The notes under the pieces: model-generated
Databases searched by the model: none
What the model saw: the letters and a program-made list of their open reading frames with translations, nothing else
What the model was told of the DNA's origin: nothing
Position numbers and translations under genes: made by a program
Assembly (NCBI GenBank): GCA_002391545.1
Contig: DGFF01000013.1
Location: forward strand, 1,571-22,074
From: Candidatus Fermentithermobacillaceae bacterium UBA3907
GTDB taxonomy: Bacteria > Bacillota > Sulfobacillia > Fermentithermobacillales > Fermentithermobacillaceae
DNA: 20,504 nt
Direction of reading: 5' to 3'
Part shown: piece after piece, positions 15,632 through 20,504 of the stretch
Layout: each line of letters starts with the position of its first letter
How positions within the stretch are numbered: position 1 is the stretch's first letter

Positions 15632-16479
15632 AAAACTTGAGTCATATATACATGCAGGGCACGTTGACGGAAGCCTTTGCTTTGACTGACGTTTCTTTTA
15701 CCGTCGAAGATGGTGAGTTCATTGGGCTTATAGGGCCTACAGGTTCTGGAAAGTCAACTTTGATTCAGCACCTTAACGGGCTTTTGAAGCCTACGTCAGG
15801 AACTGTACTTGTTGACGGAGTCGATATCTGGTCAAAAGGGGTCAGTTTGAAGGAAATAAGACGGAAAATAGGTTTGGTATTTCAATATCCTGAACAGCAG
15901 GTATTCGAAGAAACAGTTTTCGACGACATAGCTTTTGGACCCAGAAACCTTGGATACTCCCCTGAGGAGGTAGAAAGAAGCGTAGAAGCAGCTAGGCAAG
16001 TGGTAGGGCTTGATAAAGAACTATTATCCCGTTCGCCTTTCGATCTTTCCGGAGGACAGCTCAGAAGAGTAGCTGTAGCAGGGATATTGGCTATGAATCC
16101 TGAGGTTTTGGTCTTGGATGAACCTGCCGCAGGTTTGGACCCTAAGGGTAGAAAAGAGATATTGGATAACATAAAGAAGCTGCATGAGTCGGGAATCACT
16201 GTGATTTTAGTGTCCCATAATATGGAAGACGTGGCTTATTTCTGTCAGAGAATTTTGGTTCTTTATGATGGGACCCTCATAGCGGATGGGGCGCCTAGAG
16301 AAGTTTTTACTAAAGAAAAACTGATCGATTCAATAGGCTTGAAGCCTCCCGAGGTAACAATTGTCATGAGAAAATTGAGGCAGAGAGGCTGGAGCGTAAG
16401 AGAAGACGTTCTTACTGTTGAAGAGGGGTTTGAGGAAATATTGAGATGTTTGGGAACCAAGGGGGTTGCGCTCATATGA
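15616..16479 (+). CDS. ecfA2: ECF transporter ATPase subunit EcfA2 (CbiO-like)
   Basis: This is the second ECF ATPase, pairing with EcfA1 under EcfT. The product is 287 residues. It shows Walker A GPTGSGKST at 40-48, Q-loop FQYPEQQVFEETVFDDIAFGP (89-109), signature LSGGQ at 144-148 followed by LRRVAVAG, Walker B VLVLDEP at 164-170 and H201. The QLRRVA form after the signature is typical of EcfA2. It begins inside the end of ecfA1, 16 bases of overlap, and its end overlaps the ecfT ATG, so the subunits are probably made in coupled amounts. Confidence 0.95.
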   Translation: MSIEVKNLSHIYMQGTLTEAFALTDVSFTVEDGEFIGLIGPTGSGKSTLIQHLNGLLKPTSGTVLVDGVDIWSKGVSLKEIRRKIGLVFQYPEQQVFEETVFDDIAFGPRNLGYSPEEVERSVEAARQVVGLDKELLSRSPFDLSGGQLRRVAVAGILAMNPEVLVLDEPAAGLDPKGRKEILDNIKKLHESGITVILVSHNMEDVAYFCQRILVLYDGTLIADGAPREVFTKEKLIDSIGLKPPEVTIVMRKLRQRGWSVREDVLTVEEGFEEILRCLGTKGVALI

Positions 16480-17306
16480 TGTCAAGCGGAGCCATTATTG
16501 GCCAGTATTATCCTACCCAATCAATAGTACACTCCCTAGATCCCAGGGCTAAAATCCTCATATGCATAATTTTTATGATAGTTTTGTTTGTGGGCAATAA
16601 TTTTTACGCCTTTCTGGTTACAGGTATATTTACTTTGGTTTGCGTGTTTCTATCGAAAGTACCGCTAAAGATGTTGATAAGAGGTCTTAGGCCTATTGTC
16701 TTTATAATGATTTTTACCATGGCCTTGCATATATTTCTTACACCGGGGCCAACAATGTTTCAAATAGGGCCTCTTAAGGCGACTTGGACAGGATTGATGC
16801 AGGGGTTTTTCATAGGTCTGAGGCTCATTATCCTTATATGCTTTACGTCTCTTTTAACTCTGACTACGTCTCCAATTGAGCTAACAGACGGTCTTGAGGA
16901 TATATTAAAACCTTTGTCGAAAATTGGGGTTCCAGCACACGAGATCGCGATGATGATGACAATTGCCCTGAGATTTATACCTACATTGCTGGAAGAGGCA
17001 GATAGGATAATGAAAGCGCAAATGTCGAGAGGTGCAGATTTTGAGTCGGGCAATATTATAGAGAGAGCCAAGAGTTTGGTTCCTCTTTTGGTTCCTCTTT
17101 TTGTGAGCGCATTTAGACGAGCTGACGAGCTGGCCATGGCTATGGAAGCGCGCTGTTACCGTGGTGGAGAAGGAAGAACTAGGATGCGAGAACTCAAAAT
17201 GAGAAAAATAGATTTTGTGGCTATCTTGGCTACGGTTATTATGTCGTGCTTTGTTATATATACCAGGATTAGATTTGGGCCTGTGTTGCCTCCAAGCATG
17301 GTGTGA
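16476..17306 (+). CDS. ecfT: ECF transporter transmembrane subunit EcfT
   Basis: EcfT joins the two ATPases to interchangeable substrate-binding S components in the membrane. The product is 276 residues with about five hydrophobic segments. The two coupling motifs are visible as SRG (in QMSRGADF) and ARC (in MEARCYRGGEGRT). The frame is open upstream, but ATG 16476 (overlapping the ecfA2 stop) has AAGGGGGT about 9 bases before it and gives a normal start ending in YYPTQSIVHSLDPRAK. No S component is encoded next to it, so this is the shared (group II-type) arrangement. Confidence 0.95.
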   Translation: MMSSGAIIGQYYPTQSIVHSLDPRAKILICIIFMIVLFVGNNFYAFLVTGIFTLVCVFLSKVPLKMLIRGLRPIVFIMIFTMALHIFLTPGPTMFQIGPLKATWTGLMQGFFIGLRLIILICFTSLLTLTTSPIELTDGLEDILKPLSKIGVPAHEIAMMMTIALRFIPTLLEEADRIMKAQMSRGADFESGNIIERAKSLVPLLVPLFVSAFRRADELAMAMEARCYRGGEGRTRMRELKMRKIDFVAILATVIMSCFVIYTRIRFGPVLPPSMV

Positions 17307-17314
17307 GGGTTCAG

Positions 17315-18100
17315 ATGAAAAGAAACCCTACCCATGCGAGAAGAATTAAAATGGTAATACAATATGATGGAACGAGATACGCTGGTTTTCAGCGGCAATC
17401 TGACTTTTTGACTATCCAAGAAGTTCTAGAAAGTTGTTTGGCGGCTTTGTTAGGTCACAACGTTAATGTGCGCGCTTCGGGTAGAACCGACGCAGGAGTT
17501 CACGCTAGGGGCCAAGTAGTTGCGTTTAGCACTTCGTCTTCGATCCCTACAGATAGGATCCCTAAGGCGCTAAACAGCTTGCTCCCAGATGACATAATTG
17601 TAAATTCAGCGGAGACAGCGGTACCAGAATTTGATCCTATGAGAGATGCGGTTAGCAAGACCTACTGCTACAGGATATGGAGAGACAAGTATATGTCAGT
17701 ATTCGCTCATAGATATGTTCTATGGTATCCTGGCCGGTTGGATTTTGAGTTAATGCTTGAAGAAGCTAAAGAATTTGTCGGATGTAACGACTTTTTAAAC
17801 TTTAGAAATCGAGGTTCTTCTGCGAAGACAACAGTGCGTAATGTTTCTGAAGCTAAGTGGGTAAGAAGGGATGTATACGAGAAAGAAGATGTTTTGTGGG
17901 AGTTTTGGGTTACCGCAGATGGATTTTTGTATCGAATGGTAAGGCGAATGGTGGGTACCTTGATAGACGTAGGCAGAGGGCATCTTCCGAAGGGCACAGT
18001 AAAAGAAGCTTTGAATATTACAGACGGTGATCGCAGTGTAAAGGTGGGGGAATGTGTTCCAGGCAAAGGTCTTTGTCTGGAGAAGGTGCAATTCTCTTGA
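17315..18100 (+). CDS. truA: tRNA pseudouridine(38-40) synthase TruA
   Basis: TruA converts uridines 38-40 of the anticodon stem-loop of many tRNAs to pseudouridine. The product is 261 residues. The catalytic aspartate D59 lies in SGRTDAGVHARGQVVAF, with IQYDGTRYAGFQ at 15-26 and GFLYRMVRRMVGTLIDVGRG near 203-222. ATG 17315 is chosen because GAGGG at 17305-17309 is 5 bases upstream and RRIKMVIQYDG fits the family. The GTG at 17303 overlaps the ecfT stop but lacks a binding site. The last bases of the gene contain the -35 box of the rplM promoter. Confidence 0.95.
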   Translation: MKRNPTHARRIKMVIQYDGTRYAGFQRQSDFLTIQEVLESCLAALLGHNVNVRASGRTDAGVHARGQVVAFSTSSSIPTDRIPKALNSLLPDDIIVNSAETAVPEFDPMRDAVSKTYCYRIWRDKYMSVFAHRYVLWYPGRLDFELMLEEAKEFVGCNDFLNFRNRGSSAKTTVRNVSEAKWVRRDVYEKEDVLWEFWVTADGFLYRMVRRMVGTLIDVGRGHLPKGTVKEALNITDGDRSVKVGECVPGKGLCLEKVQFS

Positions 18101-18125
18101 CCGAAAAAATTAGCATGATTAGAAT
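18097..18125 (+). promoter_or_regulatory. Predicted sigma-A promoter for rplM-rpsI
   Basis: TTGACC at 18097-18102 and TAGAAT at 18120-18125 are separated by exactly 17 bases. Each box differs from consensus (TTGACA, TATAAT) by one base. Transcription would begin near 18132, giving an untranslated leader of about 33 bases before the rplM TTG at 18165. The -35 box overlaps the truA stop codon. Confidence 0.7.
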
Positions 18126-18164
18126 GAGTATTGCTTGTACGGCGGCATAAGGAGGTTTTTGACA

Positions 18165-18602
18165 TTGAGCAAAACTTACATGGCTAAACCGGGTGAAGTA
18201 CCGCGAAATTGGTGGATTATTGATGCAAAGGGCAAACCCTTAGGTAGGGTCGCTTCTACTGCTGCTACGATTCTGCGTGGCAAACACAAGCCTACGTTTA
18301 CGCCTTCTGTAGACATGGGCGATAGTGTCATAATAGTAAACGCTAAGGACGTTTTGCTTACCGGTAAAAAGAAAGAGCAAAAGATGTACTTTACCCACTC
18401 TGGATATCCAGGTGGCGACAAGTACGTCCCATATAAGATTATGATGGAAAAATACCCGGAACGGGTTGTAGAACATGCGGTTAAGGGCATGCTTCCCAAG
18501 AATCGTCTAGGAAGACAGATTGGGAAGCGTCTGTTTGTGTACAGAGGACCTAACCATCCTCATCAGGCCCAGAAACCCGAGTTGTGGCAGGGAGGGATAT
18601 AG
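18165..18602 (+). CDS. rplM: 50S ribosomal protein L13
   Basis: L13 is an early 23S rRNA binder. The frame is open from 18135, but TTG 18165 has a full AAGGAGGT at 18149-18156, 8 bases upstream, and gives the family start MSKTYMAKPGEVPRNWWIID. The product is 145 residues. It contains GRVASTAATILRGKHKPTFTP, a variant VIIVNAKDVLLTGKK, and the C-terminal GMLPKNRLGRQ...L.VY.G..HPH.AQKPE. The ATG at 18180 would cut into the conserved N-terminus. It is followed by rpsI after 3 bases. Confidence 0.97.
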   Translation: MSKTYMAKPGEVPRNWWIIDAKGKPLGRVASTAATILRGKHKPTFTPSVDMGDSVIIVNAKDVLLTGKKKEQKMYFTHSGYPGGDKYVPYKIMMEKYPERVVEHAVKGMLPKNRLGRQIGKRLFVYRGPNHPHQAQKPELWQGGI

Positions 18603-18605
18603 ATA

Positions 18606-18992
18606 ATGGATCCTATTATGGCGACTGGAAGAAGAAAGACAGCCTCGGCTAGAGTGCGGCTTGTGCCTGGCACAGGCAGGGTCACAATAAATGGCAAAGA
18701 GATCGATGATTATTTTGCTGACCCTGTCTTAAAAGCACAAGTTGTTTCTCCTTTACGTCTAACTAATACAGACGGCAGATATGATGTATACATAACTGCA
18801 AAAGGAGGAGGCTTGAGTGGCCAGGCAGGGGCTGCTAGGCACGGCGTAGCAAGGGCTTTGCTACAGGTAGATGAGAACTATCGGGCGAACTTGAAAAAGG
18901 CCGGATATCTTACTCGGGATCCTCGTATGAAGGAACGTAAGAAGTACGGTTTGAAGAAAGCTAGAAAGGCATCGCAATTCTCTAAGCGTTAA
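18606..18992 (+). CDS. rpsI: 30S ribosomal protein S9
   Basis: S9 is a 30S head protein whose C-terminal tail touches the P-site tRNA anticodon. The product has 128 residues, with ATGRRKTASARVRLVPGTGR at 6-25, GGGLSGQAGAARHGVARAL in the middle, and the tail TRDPRMKERKKYGLKKARKASQFSKR. The final basic KR is retained. ATG 18606 follows GGAGGG by 9 bases; an in-frame ATG at 18618 is less well placed. Confidence 0.97.
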   Translation: MDPIMATGRRKTASARVRLVPGTGRVTINGKEIDDYFADPVLKAQVVSPLRLTNTDGRYDVYITAKGGGLSGQAGAARHGVARALLQVDENYRANLKKAGYLTRDPRMKERKKYGLKKARKASQFSKR

Positions 18993-19018
18993 GGAGCAGA
19001 TGAGGGCTGCAGCGCATT

Positions 19019-19037
19019 CCCTGAGTCGTGCTTAGGG
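19019..19037 (+). repeat. Small hairpin upstream of cwlD
   Basis: CCCTGAG (19019-19025) and CTTAGGG (19031-19037) can pair over seven positions, one of them G-U in RNA, around a five-base loop. There is no T run after it, so it is not a good terminator. It would cover the AGGG ahead of ATG 19041, which argues for the start at 19089. Confidence 0.4.
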
Positions 19038-19088
19038 TGTATGATGGATCTAGGCATCGAAGGCTCAGAGTTAAGGGGTGCCACGGAG

Positions 19089-19811
19089 ATGACAAGAGCC
19101 AAAAAAGGGAGGGGCAAGCGGAAACGTAGCCCCCTTTTTTCCCTTAAATCTACAATTGGCCTGCTCATCATATTTTGCGCAGGGTACCTGGTATTTGCTC
19201 CACAGGGCATAGATGCAGAATTACCTCTTTTGCATAAGGGCCCTTTATCCGGAGAAACCATCTTAATTGACCCAGGGCACGGAGGTTTTGATCCAGGTGC
19301 TTGTGGGTCTATCTATTTCGAAAAAGATATAGTGCTAAATGTGGGATTGCTTTTAGGTGAGAAATTGGAGAAAGCGGGTGCCAAGGTTGTCTACACCCGG
19401 ACCAGCGACGATATAGGTGAAGATCTCCAGGGTAATACATCAGCATACAGGTTAGGTCTTGTAGAAAAATACCAGCCCACGATCATCATATCTGTTCATT
19501 GTAACGACTTCGAAGACCCAAAGATAAGAGGAGCTCAAGTGTTTTATAATGGTTCTGGCAATGTACGGTCTGAGGAGCTTGCCCAGTTTATCCAGGATGA
19601 ACTGGAATTACATACTGGCACGACCCGTGAGATATCCCAAGAAATCGGCCATTTTATGCTCGATGAAACATTAGTTCCTGCTGTAACCGTAGAAACAGGA
19701 TTTCTTTCTAACCCCGAAGAAGAGATACTTCTAGGATCTCCTAGTTACCAAGAGAAACTTGCTCAATGTATTTATAATGCCATTGTTTCGTTTGTAAATG
19801 CTGGGCAGTAA
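19089..19811 (+). CDS. cwlD: N-acetylmuramoyl-L-alanine amidase, CwlD-like
   Basis: Amidase_3 family zinc enzyme that cuts the bond between muramic acid and L-alanine. In spore formers CwlD acts with PdaA to make muramic-delta-lactam in the cortex. The product is 240 residues: a very basic N-terminus, one hydrophobic anchor (about 21-37), then the catalytic domain with zinc ligands H64 (DPGHGG), E78 (FEKD) and H137 (ISVHCN) and catalytic E202 (VETGFLSNP). IRGAQVFYN and YIQDEL-like FIQDELELHTGTTR match CwlD. ATG 19089 has AAGGGGTG 8 bases upstream; ATGs at 19041/19044 are alternatives. The place after rpsI also matches Bacillus cwlD, without ybaJ/ybaK. Confidence 0.85.
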   Translation: MTRAKKGRGKRKRSPLFSLKSTIGLLIIFCAGYLVFAPQGIDAELPLLHKGPLSGETILIDPGHGGFDPGACGSIYFEKDIVLNVGLLLGEKLEKAGAKVVYTRTSDDIGEDLQGNTSAYRLGLVEKYQPTIIISVHCNDFEDPKIRGAQVFYNGSGNVRSEELAQFIQDELELHTGTTREISQEIGHFMLDETLVPAVTVETGFLSNPEEEILLGSPSYQEKLAQCIYNAIVSFVNAGQ

Positions 19812-19830
19812 CTATTTCTATCTATGGTTT

Positions 19831-19837
19831 TGTCGAA
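19831..19837 (+). promoter_or_regulatory. Possible Spo0A (0A) box
   Basis: TGTCGAA is an exact match to the 0A-box core bound by phosphorylated Spo0A, and it sits in a TTTTGTCGAA context (19828-19837) 19 bases after the cwlD stop. A seven-base match is expected to occur by chance a few times in a window this size, and another lies inside ecfT at 16915-16921. It is therefore only a weak call. Confidence 0.2.
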
Positions 19838-19860
19838 GAGGCCTCTAGTTTAAATGTTTT

Positions 19861-19955
19861 TGCACAGCTACTCTGAAGCAGGAATTTCTGGATTATGCAA
19901 GAATGAATAAATAGGACTGATTTCACCTGGAAATCGTATTCAGAGTAGTTGGGCA
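19861..19955 (+). repeat. Long imperfect inverted repeat; possible structured RNA
   Basis: The arms at 19861-19877 and 19939-19955 pair at 16 of 17 positions: 15 standard pairs and one G-U in RNA, with one A-G mismatch. The inner 13 bases (CAGCTACTCTGAA with TTCAGAGTAGTTG) are the strongest part. The 61 bases between the arms contain a small hairpin, GATTTC/GAAATC at 19919-19935 with a five-base loop. Another segment, ATTTC at 19884-19888, can pair with the same GAAAT, so two folds are possible. No T run follows, so it does not look like a simple terminator. A tandem GGCACC GGCACC (19952-19963) overlaps the right arm. Confidence 0.55.
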
Positions 19956-20007
19956 CCGGCACCTAGTTGAAGGTTTGTATCTCATCTATGGAAAGGAGGT
20001 ATGAAGC

Positions 20008-20485
20008 ATGCAGGGCAGTGTAATTTTGGCAGGTTTAACCCCCCATCCTCCCATAATCATTCCAGAGGTTGGGCGAGGAGATGAACGAGGTGCCATGGAC
20101 ACTATAGGAGCAATGGTCCAAGTTGGGGAAGCATTTTCAAGTGCAGATATAGACACTTTGGTAATAATTACGCCCCATGGCCCTGTGTTTTCTGATGCGG
20201 TTTCGCTGTTAGGTAATGAGATCCTCCAAGGTGACTTTGGCGAGTTTGGCGCAAAAACAGTTAGGCTACAGGTAGAAAATGATTTGGAACTAGTCGAGGC
20301 CATAAAAAGAAATAGCCAAGCTCATTCTATTCCGTGCGTAGTTTTGGATAAGCGTAACGTTTTACGGTACGGAGCGGGATCACGACTAGATCACGGCGTT
20401 TTAGTTCCTCTTTACTATTTGAAGAAGCAAGGGTTTTCGAAACCTGTTGTAGTCGTGAATATTGGTTTTCTTCCATATCTAGATC
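20008..20485 (+). CDS. LigB/class III dioxygenase-like protein, AmmeMemoRadiSam type (5' part)
   Basis: The first 159 codons are present and the gene runs off the end. ATG 20008 has AAGGAGGT 7 bases upstream. The N-terminus has LAGLTPHPPIIIPEVGRG (8-25), ITPHGP (54-59), GDFGEFGA (75-82) and RLDHGVLVPLYYL (126-138), which match the extradiol-dioxygenase-like domain that, in many Firmicutes and archaea, is fused in front of an AMMECR1 domain (AmmeMemoRadiSam system protein A). H13, H57 and H129 are the likely metal-site histidines. Function of the family is not known. Whether an AMMECR1 domain, a Memo protein or a radical SAM gene follows cannot be seen. The last codons after 20485 come from adapter sequence. 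Confidence 0.75.
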
Positions 20486-20504
20486 CTGTCTCTTATACAC
20501 ATCT
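20486..20504. other. Tn5/Nextera mosaic-end adapter (not genomic)
   Basis: The final bases CTGTCTCTTATACACATCT are the exact reverse complement of the 19-base Tn5 mosaic end used in Nextera-type library kits (AGATGTGTATAAGAGACAG). The contig ends in the middle of an open reading frame at this point, so it is untrimmed sequencing adapter. The translated residues VSYTH at the end of the reading frame are an artefact. Confidence 0.97.

Noticed and set aside
16915..16921. TGTCGAA inside ecfT
   Set aside because: It is within coding sequence far from any start; treated as a chance match and used as a check on the 0A-box call.
18135..18164. Upstream extension of rplM starting MYGGIRRFLT
   Set aside because: It would lie over the strong AAGGAGGT site of TTG 18165 and adds non-family residues.
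19837..19846. Perfect 10-base palindrome AGAGGCCTCT followed by a T-rich stretch
   Set aside because: It leaves no room for a stable loop, so it does not form a terminator hairpin. It is short enough to arise by chance.
1..20504. tRNA or rRNA genes, CRISPR arrays, insertion sequences, prophage or plasmid features
   Set aside because: None is visible. The window is continuous coding sequence of one style, with no repeats of the CRISPR type and no transposase or integrase. The only transposon-like sequence is the library adapter at the end.

Overview
The window is a core translation-gene cluster from a low-to-mid GC, Gram-positive, probably spore-forming member of the Bacillota (Firmicutes). 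The gene order is that of the Firmicutes S10-spc-alpha cluster. It continues without a break into the energy-coupling-factor (ECF) transporter core (ecfA1-ecfA2-ecfT), truA, rplM-rpsI and a cwlD-type cortex amidase. The cwlD-like gene and the cluster order point to an endospore former. I cannot name a genus. The zinc-binding forms of S4, S14, L24 and L36, and the many TTG/GTG starts, would suit a deep clostridial or thermophilic lineage, but that is inference.

Layout, all genes on the + strand: 30-4781 S10 block (rpsJ, rplC, rplD, rplW, rplB, rpsS, rplV, rpsC, rplP, rpmC). 4786-8881 spc block (rpsQ, rplN, rplX, rplE, rpsN type Z, rpsH, rplF, rplR, rpsE, rplO). 8882-11813 export, nucleotide and initiation genes (secY, adk, map, infA). 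11858-14766 alpha block (rpmJ, rpsM, rpsK, rpsD, rpoA, rplQ). 14780-17306 ECF module. 17315-18100 truA. 18097-18992 a near-consensus sigma-A promoter followed by rplM-rpsI. 19089-19811 cwlD-like amidase. 19812-20007 the only sizeable intergenic gap, with a long imperfect inverted repeat. 20008-20485 the 5' part of a LigB/class III dioxygenase-like gene of the AmmeMemoRadiSam type. 20486-20504 is not genomic: it is the 19-base Tn5/Nextera mosaic-end adapter.

Most genes are separated by fewer than 40 bases or overlap (ATGA, GTGA and TTGA junctions), so the block from rpsJ to truA reads as one long, translationally coupled transcription unit. It makes ribosomal proteins together with the translocon, adenylate kinase, N-terminal methionine removal, IF-1 and the RNA polymerase alpha subunit. 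The ECF proteins form the shared energizing module for vitamin and metal-ion uptake, whose substrate-binding S components must be encoded elsewhere.

Most of the window is ordinary. Points worth a second look are the adapter at the 3' end, the absence of rpmD (L30) between rpsE and rplO, the structured gap at 19812-20007, the truncated AmmeMemoRadiSam-type gene, a strong promoter inside the end of truA, and an atypical L3 loop near the peptidyl-transferase centre. I did not find a clear new multi-gene system inside the window. The best candidate for one starts at 20008 and runs off the end.
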